A program made the translations under genes and the position numbers. Below the pieces are notes generated by a model, which worked only from the letters and a program-made list of their open reading frames with translations, made no database searches and was not told where the DNA came from. A DNA stretch of 50,514 bases, taken from DATBGO01 sp050011895 (GTDB lineage Bacteria > Actinomycetota > Actinomycetes > Streptosporangiales > Streptosporangiaceae). This document shows, piece by piece, positions 24,344-34,012 of this stretch. The DNA is taken from positions 1 through 50,514 of the forward strand of contig JBEKIF010000032.1 of the NCBI GenBank assembly GCA_050011895.1, given 5' to 3'. Numbering within the stretch: the first letter of the stretch is position 1; every line of letters starts with the position of its first letter.

Positions 24344-26812
24344 TCAGGTCGGCTCGGAGCCGTTGCGGCTGCCGCCTAGCAGGCACTGAAGGAGCAGTGC
24401 CGCGCCTCGCTTAGACAGCGGTTCATTGCCGTTCCCGCATTTAGGTGATTGGATGCAGGACGGGCATCCGGCTGCGCACTCGCAGCAGGCGATCGCTTCC
24501 GCGGTCGCCTGCAGCCAGTCCCGCGCGGCCCGGAAGCCGCGCTCGGCGAACCCTGCGCCCCCGTCGTGCCCGTCGTAGACGAAGACGGTCAGCTGCCCGG
24601 TCGCGGGGTGGAGATCAGCGGAAACGCCGCCTACATCCCAGCGATCGCAGGCGGCGACCAGCGGCAGCAGCCCGATCGAGGCGTGCTCCGCCGCGTGCGC
24701 TGCACCGCCCAGGTCAACCTGAAGGCCGGCCAGCGCGGCCCGCTGGCGGGGCGAGATCGTCCACCACACAGCCCTGGTCCGTAGCGTCCGCGGCGGCAGG
24801 TCGAGCGGTACCTCGCCGATCGGCTGCCCGGTCTCGAGGCGACGCCGGACGAACGACACGACCTGGCGAGTCACCCGGACATCACCGAAGTGCACGTGCG
24901 CCTCGCCCCACCGAGACACAAGTGCGGTGGCGTCGACCTCCACCCGGGTCAGCTCCCGCGCCGAGGTGGCGTAGCCGGGATCGGCCCCCTCGACGAGGGC
25001 CACCCGCTCGTCCAGGTCGAGTCTGCTGACCAGGTACATCTCGCCCTGATGCGGGTAGACGGCACCGGAGTGCGCCAGCACGTGGGCTGACGGCTCGTCC
25101 ACAGTGCCGACGAGCCTGCCGGTGGCCGCCTCCACGATCCTGACCGGCGCGCCGCCGGTGCCGCGTAGCCCGGCCTGCGGCGCCCGGCCGCGGTGCGTCC
25201 AGTACCACCGGTTCCCGCGCAGCCGGAGCATTCCCGCGCGGCGCAGGCTGTCGGCGACACCAGGGGCGGCCGCCCCGAACATCCCGATGTCCGCATCGGT
25301 CAGCGGCAGTTCCGCGGCGGCCGCGCGCAGGTGCGGCGCCAGCACGTACGGGTTTCCTGGATCGAGGACGGTGGCCTCCACCGGCTGGTGCAGCAACGCC
25401 TCCGGGTGATGCACCAGGTAGGTATCCAGCGGATCGTCGCGGGCGATGAGGACGGCTACCGCGGCCCGGCCGTTCCGCCCGGCCCTCCCGGCCTGCTGCC
25501 AGAGGGCTGCCCTGGTCCCAGGCCAGCCGGCGATCAGTACCGCATCAAGCCCGCCGATGTTGACACCGAGCTCGAGCGCGCTGGTGGTGGCCAGCCCGGT
25601 GATCTGGCCGGTGGCTACGGCCGCCTCAAGCGCGCGCCGGTCCTCGGCCAGATACCCGGACCGGTACGCCGCCACCTTCGCGGTCAGGTGAGCCGCGCCC
25701 GCGTCGGCGAGCGCCCGGCGCGTGCCGAGTGCTACCGACTCGGCGCCGCGCCGCGATCTGACAAAGGCCAGCGCGGGGATGTTCTCGATCATTAGGTCCG
25801 CGAGCAGCCCGGCCGCCTCGGCCGTGGCGGTCCGCCGTACCGGCGCGCCCGCCTCGCCGCGAAGCGTCGTGAGCGGCGGCTCCCAGAGCCCGAAGGTCAC
25901 CGGGCCGCGCGGGGCGCAGTCCGCGGTGATCGCCTCGGCGGCCAGCCCGGTGAGCAGCCGCGCGCATCGTTCCGGTTCGCTGATCGTGGCAGAGGCCAGG
26001 ATGAATACAGGTTCCCGCGGTGCGGCCAGGCCGCCACGGTGATGCGCGGCGATCCGCCGGAGCCTGCGCAGGACCTGGGCGACGTGCGATCCGAACACGC
26101 CACGGTACCCGTGGCACTCATCGATGATCACGTATCGCAGCCGCCGGTAGAAGCCGTCCCATCGCGCGTGCCGCGGCAGCAGCGAGTGATGCAGCATGTC
26201 CGGGGTCGTCAGCAGGTAGCTGGCGTGCGACCGGGCCCAGGCCCGCTGCGCGGTCGGCGTGTCGCCGTCCAGCACGGCCGCGCGTACTCCGGGAATCCCG
26301 AGCGCCTGGACCGTCCGCAGCTGATCCGCCGCCAGGGCCCGGGTCGGGGCCACGTACAGGGCCGTGCCGCCGTCCAGCACGCCGGTCAGGGCGGGCAGCA
26401 GGTAGCCGAGCGACTTTCCCGACGCCGTCCCGGTCGAGATGATGACACTGCGGCCGGCCTGCGCGCACTCCGCCGCCGCAGCCTGATGTGCCCATGGTCC
26501 TGGCACGCCGGCCTGCCCGAGCGCCTCGGTCAGCTGGCGCGGCACCCAGGCTGGCCAGTCAGCCCGGCGGCCCTGCCTGGCGGGCAGGTTCTCCAGGTGG
26601 ATGAGCCTTCCCGACCGGGCGCCGTGCTCCAGGATCCGGACCGCGCCAGGCGCCGCCGCCGCAGCACGAACCTGCTGGCAGGCCGGCTCGACAGCGACTG
26701 CGCGGGGGGCAGCATGACAGGCCCCGGCGGCGGCGGCCGTGGCATTGACCTGGCCCGGCCGCCCGGCAGGGATCACTGGCTCGTCGGGGACGAGCGGCGC
26801 CGTCGAGGGCAT
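24344..26812 (-). CDS. DEAD/DEAH helicase with C-terminal DUF1998 (MrfA-like)
   Basis: An 822-residue superfamily 2 helicase. It has the Walker A variant STGTASGKS (126-134), APTRALAADQ, the DECH box, the SAT motif (LASATISEP), a second RecA-like domain with ATSALELGVNIGGLD and QQAGRAGR, and a C-terminal Cys4 site (ECAAGCPSCIQSPKC) of the DUF1998/MZB type. Related proteins act in DNA repair (B. subtilis MrfA removes mitomycin lesions). It is divergent from bldG, as in Streptomyces (SCO3550 region), and corresponds to Rv3649. Confidence 0.92.
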   Translation of the reverse strand: MPSTAPLVPDEPVIPAGRPGQVNATAAAAGACHAAPRAVAVEPACQQVRAAAAAPGAVRILEHGARSGRLIHLENLPARQGRRADWPAWVPRQLTEALGQAGVPGPWAHQAAAAECAQAGRSVIISTGTASGKSLGYLLPALTGVLDGGTALYVAPTRALAADQLRTVQALGIPGVRAAVLDGDTPTAQRAWARSHASYLLTTPDMLHHSLLPRHARWDGFYRRLRYVIIDECHGYRGVFGSHVAQVLRRLRRIAAHHRGGLAAPREPVFILASATISEPERCARLLTGLAAEAITADCAPRGPVTFGLWEPPLTTLRGEAGAPVRRTATAEAAGLLADLMIENIPALAFVRSRRGAESVALGTRRALADAGAAHLTAKVAAYRSGYLAEDRRALEAAVATGQITGLATTSALELGVNIGGLDAVLIAGWPGTRAALWQQAGRAGRNGRAAVAVLIARDDPLDTYLVHHPEALLHQPVEATVLDPGNPYVLAPHLRAAAAELPLTDADIGMFGAAAPGVADSLRRAGMLRLRGNRWYWTHRGRAPQAGLRGTGGAPVRIVEAATGRLVGTVDEPSAHVLAHSGAVYPHQGEMYLVSRLDLDERVALVEGADPGYATSARELTRVEVDATALVSRWGEAHVHFGDVRVTRQVVSFVRRRLETGQPIGEVPLDLPPRTLRTRAVWWTISPRQRAALAGLQVDLGGAAHAAEHASIGLLPLVAACDRWDVGGVSADLHPATGQLTVFVYDGHDGGAGFAERGFRAARDWLQATAEAIACCECAAGCPSCIQSPKCGNGNEPLSKRGAALLLQCLLGGSRNGSEPT

Positions 26813-26838
26813 CAGGTTTCAGTGTGTCATCACGACGC

Positions 26839-26868
26839 AAGGTGCCTCGAACCCTGATCTGGTATAGA
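26839..26868 (+). promoter_or_regulatory. Candidate extended -10 promoter for bldG
   Basis: TGG-TATAGA (26860-26868) fits an extended -10 element in the 149-bp gap between the divergent helicase gene and bldG. No good -35 is seen at the usual distance, consistent with an extended -10 type. The leader would be about 90 nt. Confidence 0.35.
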
Positions 26869-26961
26869 CATGACCTCAGAGCGTGATTGAATGCGCGACG
26901 GGAGTACGCACGATCCCGGGTTTCCGGATATGGCTCGCCCGCCCGCTCAGACGATGGCCGC

Positions 26962-27330
26962 ATGGCGCTGGAGGATTTTGTGGATCTGAAGTTGGATCAC
27001 CACACCAAGGATGGAATCGAGATCGTCGACGTGGAAGGCGAGATCGACGTCTATACCGCGCCGCGCTTGCGTGAACTCCTGATCGAGCTGGTCAACAGTA
27101 GTCACTTCCAGCTCGTGGTGAACATGGAGAAGGTCGAGTTCCTCGACTCAACGGGGCTCGGAGTACTGGTCGGGGGCCTTAAGCGGGTCCGGGCCCACGA
27201 CGGCTCGCTGGACCTGGTCTGCACGCAGGAGCGGATTCTCAAGATCTTCCGGATCACCGGTCTCACGAAGGTCTTTGGCATCCACGACACCGTGGACGAG
27301 GCCATCGCGGCCCGGAAATCCGAGAAGTAA
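26962..27330 (+). CDS. bldG: Anti-sigma factor antagonist BldG
   Basis: A 122-residue STAS-domain protein of the SpoIIAA/RsbV type. The phosphorylatable Ser is in FLDSTGLGVLVGG (Ser63), preceded by EGEIDVYTAPRLRE. In Streptomyces, BldG controls development and stress sigma factors by binding anti-sigma factors when unphosphorylated. Orthology is supported by the neighbours: divergent DUF1998 helicase, downstream anti-sigma gene and H+-PPase. The start at ATG 26962 is chosen because the family N-terminus begins there. Confidence 0.92.
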   Translation: MALEDFVDLKLDHHTKDGIEIVDVEGEIDVYTAPRLRELLIELVNSSHFQLVVNMEKVEFLDSTGLGVLVGGLKRVRAHDGSLDLVCTQERILKIFRITGLTKVFGIHDTVDEAIAARKSEK

Positions 27331-27350
27331 CCGTCGGCTGATGCCCCGAG

Positions 27351-27764
27351 ATGCCAACGGTTGAAGTCAGCTTCACCCCCCTGCCCGCCCACGTACGCAC
27401 GGCCCGGCTGGTGGCCACCGCAGTGGCTCGGCGCAGCGGAGTGTCAGAGGCGCTGCTTGACGAGGTCAGGCTGGCGGTCGGTGAGGCATGCTCGCGTGCC
27501 GTCGAGGCCCAGCGGCTGCACTGCCCGGCTGAGCCCGTCAGGATCTCGCTGACCAACGGAGCAGGACGGTTCGAGGTCGAGGTCACCGACACGGGCGCCG
27601 CCCCGGGCGCGGTCAAGGGCGTACCGGGCGGAGCTTCCGCTGGGCGGCCCCAGGGCTTCGGGCTCGCGGTCATCGCCGGGCTCGCCGATGATGTGCAGAT
27701 CAGCGAGTCTGCTGTCGGCACGAGCATCCGGATGAGCTGGCCATCGGATGGCCTGCCGCCCTGA
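27351..27764 (+). CDS. BldG-partner anti-sigma factor (HATPase-like, altered N-box)
   Basis: A 137-residue GHKL-fold protein in the RsbW/SpoIIAB position, 20 bp after bldG. The D-x-G motif is EVTDTGAAPG and the G2 box is GFGLAVIAGLADD. In the N-box the usual Asn is Arg (GEACSRAVEA), so ATP/Mg2+ binding may be impaired. From memory its Streptomyces equivalent (SCO3548) shares this wording. A 6-bp hairpin follows at 27783-27798. Confidence 0.85.
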   Translation: MPTVEVSFTPLPAHVRTARLVATAVARRSGVSEALLDEVRLAVGEACSRAVEAQRLHCPAEPVRISLTNGAGRFEVEVTDTGAAPGAVKGVPGGASAGRPQGFGLAVIAGLADDVQISESAVGTSIRMSWPSDGLPP

Positions 27765-27782
27765 CAGACCGGGCGCCGACGT

Positions 27783-27798
27783 GGCGCCTTGCGGCGCC
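27783..27798. terminator. Short hairpin after the bldG operon
   Basis: GGCGCC-ttgc-GGCGCC, 19 bp after the anti-sigma gene stop. Weak stem (6 bp) and no U tract. Position suggests a terminator. Confidence 0.35.
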
Positions 27799-27891
27799 GG
27801 GCGGCGGCCGGATGCGCGGCGCCGCACGGCGTAACTGTGCGCGAGCCCTGCCTGACTAGCGGCTGCGGTGGCACCGACAACCGGACCCGCA

Positions 27892-27921
27892 TTACCATTC
27901 AGTGGCCCGGATGCGTAGACT
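27892..27921 (+). promoter_or_regulatory. Candidate promoter for hppA
   Basis: TTACCA (27892-27897) and TAGACT (27916-27921) with 18-bp spacing lie in the 274-bp gap before hppA. The resulting leader would be about 110 nt. Four of six consensus matches in each element. Prediction by eye only. Confidence 0.35.
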
Positions 27922-28038
27922 CCCGGCACTGCCGTGGCGGCTCTCGTCGAGCGTTTCGGTGTGTCACGCGTGCGTGCAGCGACATAAGCACTGGGCGGGA
28001 GCGGCGAGGAAAGCTCGTTGCCCTGTCAAGGAGGACAG

Positions 28039-30372
28039 ATGTTGAGGCTCAACCTCGCCCTGGCGAGCGGCGGGCCCACGGTAACGGGCAGCAACCTGAC
28101 CTGGGTTGTGGTCGTGGCCGCGGTTGCCCTCGCCGCTCTCGTGGTGGCTGGCTTGCTGGTCAGGGAAGTTCTGGCGGCGAGCCAGGGGACCGCGAAGATG
28201 CAGGAGATCGCGACGGCGGTCCAGGAGGGCGCGGCGGCCTACCTCAGGCGCCAGTTCAAGACCATCGGCGTCTTCGTGGTCCTGATCTTCTTCGTGCTCC
28301 TGCTGCTGCCCGCGGTCAACGAGTCGGTCCGCTGGGGCCGCAGCGGTTTCTTCCTGGTGGGTGCGCTCTTCTCGGCTACCACCGGGTTCACGGGGATGTC
28401 GCTGGCGGTGCGCGGCAACGTACGGGTGGCGGCGGCGGCCCGCGAGGCAGGCGAGCGGTCCGCGATGCGGATCGCGTTCCGCACCGGCGGCGTGGCCGGG
28501 ATGTTCACCGTCGGGCTCGGCCTGTTCGGCGCGGCGCTGGTGGTCATCATCTACAAGGCGAACGCCTCCAGCGTGCTGGAGGGCTTCGGCTTCGGCGCGG
28601 CGCTGCTGGCGATGTTCATGCGGGTCGGCGGCGGGATCTTCACCAAGGCCGCTGACGTCGGCGCCGACCTGGTGGGCAAGGTCGAGAAGGGCATTCCCGA
28701 GGATGACCCGCGCAACGCCGCCACGATCGCCGACAACGTCGGCGACAACGTTGGCGACTGCGCGGGGATGGCGGCCGACCTGTTCGAGTCGTACTCGGTC
28801 ATGCTGGTCGCCGCGCTGATCCTGGGGGTGCGGGCGTTCGGTTCGCAGGGCCTGGTCTTCCCGCTGATCGTCCCGATGTGCGGCGTCATCACGGCGGTGA
28901 TCGGGATCTTCGTCGTCGCGCCGCGCAAGAACGACCGCAGTGGCATGACCGCGATCAACCGCGGCTTCTTCATCTCCGCGATCATCTCCCTGATCCTGGT
29001 GATCGGCGCCGCGTTCATCTACCTGCCGTCCAGTTTCAGCCAGCTGAAGGGCGTGACCGGGGTAGACGCCCGCTCGATCCTGACCCACGTAGGAAACCCG
29101 CGCCTGCTGGCGATCGGCGCGGTCCTGATCGGCCTCGTGCTGGCCAGCGCCATCCAGCTGCTGACCGGGTATTTCACCGAGACCACCAGGCGCCCGGTCC
29201 GCGATATCGGCGAGAGCTCGCTGACCGGGCCGGCGACCGTCATCCTGGCCGGGATCGCGATCGGGCTTGAGTCGGCTGTCTACTCGGCACTGCTCATCGG
29301 CGGTGCCGTCTACCTGGCCTTCCTGCTCGGTACCGGGAATGCGACCATCGCGCTGTTCGCGGTCGCACTGGCCGGGACCGGGCTGCTGACCACGGTCGGC
29401 GTCATCGTCTCGATGGACACCTTCGGCCCGGTGTCGGACAACGCTCAGGGCATCGCCGAGATGTCCGGCGAGTTCGAGGGCGAGCCTGCCACGGTGCTCA
29501 CGCACCTGGACGCGGTCGGCAACACCACCAAGGCGATTACCAAGGGCATCGCGATTGCCACCGCGGTGCTCGCGGCGACCGCGCTGTTCGGCGCGTACCG
29601 CACGACCGTCGAGACCGCGCTCGGCAAGGCCGCGGGCACGTTCAGCCTGTCGGTGGATCATCCCAACGTCCTGGTCGGCGTCATGATCGGCGCGGCCGTG
29701 GTGTTCTACTTCTCCGGGCTTTTGATCATGGCGGTCGGCCGGGCGGCCGGCCAGGTGGTGTTCGAGGTCCGCGAGCAGTTCCGGACCCATCCGGGGATCA
29801 TGGATTACACGGAGAAACCCGAATACGGCCGTGTGGTGGACATCTGCACCAAGGACTCGCTGCGGGAACTCGCCACGCCGGGGCTGATGGCGGTGCTGAC
29901 GCCGATCGCGGTCGGCTTCGCATTTGGTTACGCGCCGCTCGGCTCGTTCCTGGCCGGAGCGATCGCCGCGGGCGCGCTGATGGCTGTCTTCCTGGCCAAC
30001 TCCGGCGGCGCCTGGGACAACGCGAAGAAACTGGTCGAGGACGGGAACTACGGCGGCAAGGGCTCGGAGGCGCACGCCGCGACGGTGATCGGCGACACTG
30101 TGGGCGACCCGTTTAAGGACACCGCGGGACCGGCGATCAACCCGCTGATCAAGGTCATGAACCTGGTCTCGCTGCTGATCGCGCAGAGCGTGGTGGAGTA
30201 CAGCCACAACTCGGGGCTGCGGACCGGGGTCGCGATTGGCGCGGTCGCGATCGTGGTGGCCGCGATCGTCATCTCCAAGCGCCGCTCCACGAACATCGCG
30301 TCGGGCGGCCCTGAAGTGCCCGCCGCCCCGGCAGACACCGAAGGCCCCGGGAAGACAGCAGCGGCCGCCTGA
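28039..30372 (+). CDS. hppA: K+-independent proton-translocating pyrophosphatase
   Basis: A 777-residue integral membrane H+-PPase with about 16 helices that couples PPi hydrolysis to proton export. The substrate-binding signature DVGADLVGKVE (207-217) and DNVGDNVGD (232-240) are intact. In GNTTKA (Gly494-Ala499), Lys498 replaces the Ala of K+-dependent enzymes, which marks the K+-independent class. A strong Shine-Dalgarno (aaggagg) precedes ATG 28039. It follows bldG and its anti-sigma gene as in Streptomyces. Confidence 0.96.
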   Translation: MLRLNLALASGGPTVTGSNLTWVVVVAAVALAALVVAGLLVREVLAASQGTAKMQEIATAVQEGAAAYLRRQFKTIGVFVVLIFFVLLLLPAVNESVRWGRSGFFLVGALFSATTGFTGMSLAVRGNVRVAAAAREAGERSAMRIAFRTGGVAGMFTVGLGLFGAALVVIIYKANASSVLEGFGFGAALLAMFMRVGGGIFTKAADVGADLVGKVEKGIPEDDPRNAATIADNVGDNVGDCAGMAADLFESYSVMLVAALILGVRAFGSQGLVFPLIVPMCGVITAVIGIFVVAPRKNDRSGMTAINRGFFISAIISLILVIGAAFIYLPSSFSQLKGVTGVDARSILTHVGNPRLLAIGAVLIGLVLASAIQLLTGYFTETTRRPVRDIGESSLTGPATVILAGIAIGLESAVYSALLIGGAVYLAFLLGTGNATIALFAVALAGTGLLTTVGVIVSMDTFGPVSDNAQGIAEMSGEFEGEPATVLTHLDAVGNTTKAITKGIAIATAVLAATALFGAYRTTVETALGKAAGTFSLSVDHPNVLVGVMIGAAVVFYFSGLLIMAVGRAAGQVVFEVREQFRTHPGIMDYTEKPEYGRVVDICTKDSLRELATPGLMAVLTPIAVGFAFGYAPLGSFLAGAIAAGALMAVFLANSGGAWDNAKKLVEDGNYGGKGSEAHAATVIGDTVGDPFKDTAGPAINPLIKVMNLVSLLIAQSVVEYSHNSGLRTGVAIGAVAIVVAAIVISKRRSTNIASGGPEVPAAPADTEGPGKTAAAA

Positions 30373-30434
30373 GCCGGGGGATTGGCAGGTAAGCTCCGCG
30401 TGCCTGCGCGGCGTTTGCCTTGACGTGGCCCACG

Positions 30435-30935
30435 ATGGTTCCCATGGGAGCGGGACCGCGGCTCATCGTGATGCGTCATGCGCAGGCAGGCGACCTACCC
30501 GGCGGCCCGGACGCCGAACGGGCGCTGCGGGCGCGGGGCAGACGCGACGCGGCAGCGGCAGGTGCCTGGCTGCGCGCGCACGAGTTCGTGCCCGACGCAG
30601 TGATCTGCTCCGCAGCACGGCGCGCCCGCCAGACCTGGCTGCATGTCAGCGCCGACCTCGGCGACGGAATCGAGGTCAGCAACGATCCCCGGCTGTACGA
30701 CGCGAGCGCTGAGCAGCTCGTTGCGATCATCAGGCAGACCGGGCCTGAGGTGCGGACGCTGATGTATGTCGGCCACAACCCGGCCGCGCAGCAGCTCGCG
30801 GCGGCCCTCACCGGGCAGCGGCAGGAGTTCCCTTCAGCCGCTATCGCTGTCATCGAGCTAGCCGGGAACTGGGCGAGCGCCGCGCCCGGCGCCGGGAAGC
30901 TGGCCGCATCGTGGGCACCCGTTGCCGGACCCTGA
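30435..30935 (+). CDS. SixA-type phosphohistidine phosphatase
   Basis: A 166-residue histidine phosphatase with the RHA motif MRHAQAGD near the N-terminus, Arg in SAARRARQT, and the second catalytic His in YVGHNPAAQQLA. The short length and RHA motif indicate the SixA branch, which dephosphorylates phosphohistidine. ATG 30435 or ATG 30444 could be the start. Neither has a clear Shine-Dalgarno. It lies 62 bp after hppA. Confidence 0.83.
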   Translation: MVPMGAGPRLIVMRHAQAGDLPGGPDAERALRARGRRDAAAAGAWLRAHEFVPDAVICSAARRARQTWLHVSADLGDGIEVSNDPRLYDASAEQLVAIIRQTGPEVRTLMYVGHNPAAQQLAAALTGQRQEFPSAAIAVIELAGNWASAAPGAGKLAASWAPVAGP

Positions 30936-31062
30936 CGCGTCACCGCGCCGAAGCGGCTGGACGTCCCCGGCCACGGTGCACCATGACCCGGGGGAAGGGT
31001 CGCATCGAAACGTCGTTACCAGGCCGTCGTCCCGGACGTAGCTCCTGACCGGCGGACCGCTC

Positions 31063-32295
31063 TTAGCCAGCAGCCGCCACATCGGAGCCGCCGGCTCCGG
31101 CCAGAGCCGCGTCCTCCGCATCGGCGGCCTCGACGTCGTCCCTGGAGATGCCGAGCAGATAGAGGATGGCGTCCAGGTGCGGGACGCTGAGCGAGGCGTC
31201 CGCCGCTTCGCGGACAGCCTGCTTGGCATTGAACGCGATCCCCAGCCCGGCGGCCGCGATCATATCGAGATCGTTCGCTCCGTCGCCCACCGCGACCGTC
31301 TGACTCAGCGGGACGCCGACCGTCGCGGCGAAGTCCCGCAGGGCCTGCGCCTTACCGGCCCGGTCGATGATGGGGCCGGTCAGGCGGCCGGTCAGCCGGC
31401 CGCCTGACACCTCAAGGGTATTGGCGGCCGCATAGTCAAGGCTGAGGTCGGCGGCGAGGCCATCGGTGAACTGGGTGAAGCCGCCGCTGACGATCCCGCA
31501 TCGGTAGCCGAGGCGGCGCAGCGTGCGGATCAGGGTGCGCGCACCAGGAGCGAGCCTGAGTTCCTCGCGGACCGCAGCCAGCGCGCCTGAGTCGAGCCCG
31601 GCGAGCATCGCGACCCGTTCGCGCAGCGCCGCCGCGAAGTCAAGCTCGCCGCGCATGGCCGCCGCCGTCAGCTCGGCGGCCTGTGCCCCGCATCCAGCGC
31701 GCGCCGCGAGCAGGTCGATCGCCTCGCCTCTGACCAGCGTTGAGTCGACGTCCATGACGACAAGCCGCATCGCGCGGCGGTGCAGGCCGCCGCGCTGGAC
31801 GGCGATGTCCACCTGCTGCGCGACCGACTCGCGGGCCAGCGCCGTGCGCAGCATGCCCGGCTCGGCGCCGGATACCTCGAACTCGATACAGGTGACCGGG
31901 CGGTTCGCGAGCCTCGCGATCCGGTCGATATTCGCTCCGCTCGCGGCTATCCGCCCGGCGATGGCAGCGATGGCGGCGGGTGCGAGCTGGCTCCCAAGGA
32001 CGGTCACGTGCAGGCGGCCGCGCCGTCGCTGCGGCTCGCCTGAGCCGGCGGTGATCTCAGCCTCAAGGTCCAGGTCCGCGGCGGCCGCTGTCACTTCCCG
32101 GTGGATCGCCGTCAGGTCCAGCTCGCTGTCGCAGGACAGCAGCACGCCAAGCACGAGGCGACCGCGGATGACGACCTGCTCGACATCGAGCACGCTGAGC
32201 CGGTGTGCCGCGAGGATGGCGAACAGCCGGGAGGTGACGCCCGGCCGGTCCCGGCCGGTCAGCGTCACCAGCAGGGTTATCTGGGGATCAGGCAT
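31063..32295 (-). CDS. serB: Phosphoserine phosphatase
   Basis: A 410-residue enzyme that completes serine biosynthesis. Two ACT-like regulatory domains lie at the N-terminus (about 5-80 and 93-165), followed by the HAD catalytic domain: MDVDSTLVRGE with nucleophile Asp182, GIVSGGFTQF, and VGDGANDLDMIAAAGLGIAF. The C-terminus is a disordered acidic tail. ATG 32295 (MPDPQI) is the start, with the ACT fold beginning immediately. The upstream frame is a chance extension. Confidence 0.94.
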   Translation of the reverse strand: MPDPQITLLVTLTGRDRPGVTSRLFAILAAHRLSVLDVEQVVIRGRLVLGVLLSCDSELDLTAIHREVTAAAADLDLEAEITAGSGEPQRRRGRLHVTVLGSQLAPAAIAAIAGRIAASGANIDRIARLANRPVTCIEFEVSGAEPGMLRTALARESVAQQVDIAVQRGGLHRRAMRLVVMDVDSTLVRGEAIDLLAARAGCGAQAAELTAAAMRGELDFAAALRERVAMLAGLDSGALAAVREELRLAPGARTLIRTLRRLGYRCGIVSGGFTQFTDGLAADLSLDYAAANTLEVSGGRLTGRLTGPIIDRAGKAQALRDFAATVGVPLSQTVAVGDGANDLDMIAAAGLGIAFNAKQAVREAADASLSVPHLDAILYLLGISRDDVEAADAEDAALAGAGGSDVAAAG

Positions 32296-32547
32296 GACGC
32301 AGTCAACGCTACCTGGCCGGGCTGGCCATGAAGGCCGTCGCCTCGCCGGGCGTCGGCCTCGCCTCGCCGTGCGGTCCGGCCGCCGTCCGGCCGTCTCCCG
32401 AATCGCTGTCGGCAATGGTCGCGGCTGTGGGTGCTCGAGACCGTTGTGGCCTGTGTGACCTTCCCGCAACAGCCGGTGACGAACTGCGGTTTTGGCGTCG
32501 GGACTGGGGGTACGCGGGTCCATACGGACCCGGGCAGGAGGCGTCGC

Positions 32548-32916
32548 ATGGCCGACCATCATGTGCATCAGCGCGTCGAAGTCAGCGACGATGACCGGAC
32601 GGTCGCCGCGGCGGAGGTGATCACCACGGGAAGATCCGGCGGAACCGCCCGGGCATCGCTGCGCGCCGAGGCCGGGCACATCACCCCAGGGCGCCGGGCG
32701 AGCCTAGTCGATGCCGTCCTGGACCTTCCCGAGGTGCGGGACAGCGCGCGCCTTGAGGCGGCGTTCCCGCTCGGCGATAGCGAGTCACTCCATCGGCTTC
32801 AGGAGCGCTGCAAGGATGTCAGTACCCGCCCGGCGGGGGGGAGTGCGCTCTTGGATGCGAGCCTTCCGCCCGGCGCCGCGGCGCCGGAGCCAGCCTGCGA
32901 GGTACCTTCCGAGTGA
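32548..32916 (+). CDS. Conserved actinobacterial small protein of unknown function
   Basis: A 122-residue protein with a clear Shine-Dalgarno (caggagg) before ATG 32548. It begins MADHHVHQRVEVSDDDRTV and has a central segment about conversion of DAVLD...LEAAFPLGDSESLHRLQERC. It resembles short actinobacterial hypothetical proteins I have seen but cannot name. No membrane segment. It is divergent from serB and convergent with queA. Confidence 0.65.
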   Translation: MADHHVHQRVEVSDDDRTVAAAEVITTGRSGGTARASLRAEAGHITPGRRASLVDAVLDLPEVRDSARLEAAFPLGDSESLHRLQERCKDVSTRPAGGSALLDASLPPGAAAPEPACEVPSE

Positions 32917-32977
32917 TGTGCTCAGCCGAGCGTCAGCTGACCGAGAGCCGTCAGCTGCCTGGACGGCCGCCAGAGCG

Positions 32978-34012
32978 TCAGGGCAGCAGCAGGTGCAGGT
33001 CGCCGAACTCGTGCCAGAGATACCTGCGCTCGATGGCCGCCGCGTAGCACCGGCTGAGCAGCTCTGGGCCGTGGAAGGCGGCCAGCATCCGCAGATGTGA
33101 CGAGCGGGGTTCGTGCAGCCCGGTGAGCAGCCCGTCGACGGCCTGCAGCCGGTGCTCTGGCGTGACGACATGGTCCGTCCACCCTGCGGAAGGGGCCACG
33201 GCGGGACGCACCGGATCGGGGCTCGCCAGCGCCGCGGTCTCGAGCGCCCGGACGACCGTGGTGCCAGCGGCGATCACCCGGCCGCCATGTTGCCTGGTCA
33301 GGTTCACCAGCCGGGCGGCGGGCGGCGGCACGTCGTAGGGTTCCGGGTACGGTTCCTCGCCGCCTTCCAGCGACGAGACGCCGGCGTGCAGGGTGACGGG
33401 CGCGATCGTGATGCCCCTCGTGACCAGGGCGGTGACGATCTCGGGGGTGAACGGCCGGCTGGCGCTCGGCATCTCAGCGCTGCCCGGCCGCGTGGCGAAC
33501 ACCGTCTGGTACGAGTCGATCGGCCACGCCCGGTCGACATAGGAGTACCTGATCGGGCTGCCGTGGCGGAGCAGGTACGGTACCACCGCGGTGGACAGCC
33601 GCGCCCGCCACAGCCGCTGGGTGAACCTCTCGGTGAGGCTCAGGTCGGCGCCGCCGGGCAGGCCCAGCCGCTGGCCAGGGGTCCCGCCACGGTAGGGGAT
33701 GGTGGCCGCGCCGTCCGCCGCGCGCAGCTCGACCAGCCAGTCGCCGTCCGGCAGCGGCGTAGAGAAATGCACGACGAGGCCGTCCGCGAGGCCGTCCGCG
33801 GGCCGCACGGCGGCGGGCAGCGTGGCGGAGGTGTTGACGACGATCAGGTCGCCTGGCAGCAGCAGGCCGGGCAGTTCCCCGAACGCGTGGTGGCTGATCT
33901 CGCCGGTCGCCCGCTTGCTGACCAGCAGGGCGACCAGGTCCCGCGCCGCGTCTCGCGCTTCGGGCGGCTCGTGTGCCTCCAGGCCGGCGGGCAGAACGAA
34001 GTCGACGGTCAT
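32978..34012 (-). CDS. queA: QueA-like SAM:tRNA ribosyltransferase-isomerase
   Basis: A 344-residue protein of the QueA family, which transfers the ribosyl part of SAM to 7-aminomethyl-7-deazaguanine in tRNA (queuosine synthesis). Family features: GDLIVVNTSATLPAAV (the NDxRV-like position), FTPEIVTALVTRGITIAPVTLHAG, then RVIAAGTTVVRALETA and LHEPRSSHLRMLAAFHG. No other queuosine genes are in view. ATG 34012 overlaps the SDR stop as ATGA, so the SDR and queA are co-transcribed. Confidence 0.88.
   Translation of the reverse strand: MTVDFVLPAGLEAHEPPEARDAARDLVALLVSKRATGEISHHAFGELPGLLLPGDLIVVNTSATLPAAVRPADGLADGLVVHFSTPLPDGDWLVELRAADGAATIPYRGGTPGQRLGLPGGADLSLTERFTQRLWRARLSTAVVPYLLRHGSPIRYSYVDRAWPIDSYQTVFATRPGSAEMPSASRPFTPEIVTALVTRGITIAPVTLHAGVSSLEGGEEPYPEPYDVPPPAARLVNLTRQHGGRVIAAGTTVVRALETAALASPDPVRPAVAPSAGWTDHVVTPEHRLQAVDGLLTGLHEPRSSHLRMLAAFHGPELLSRCYAAAIERRYLWHEFGDLHLLLP

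Noticed and set aside
27964..30207. 747-codon minus-strand open frame opposite hppA
   Set aside because: Composition is almost entirely charged and Gln/His, as expected from the antisense of a membrane protein gene. hppA on the plus strand is unambiguous.
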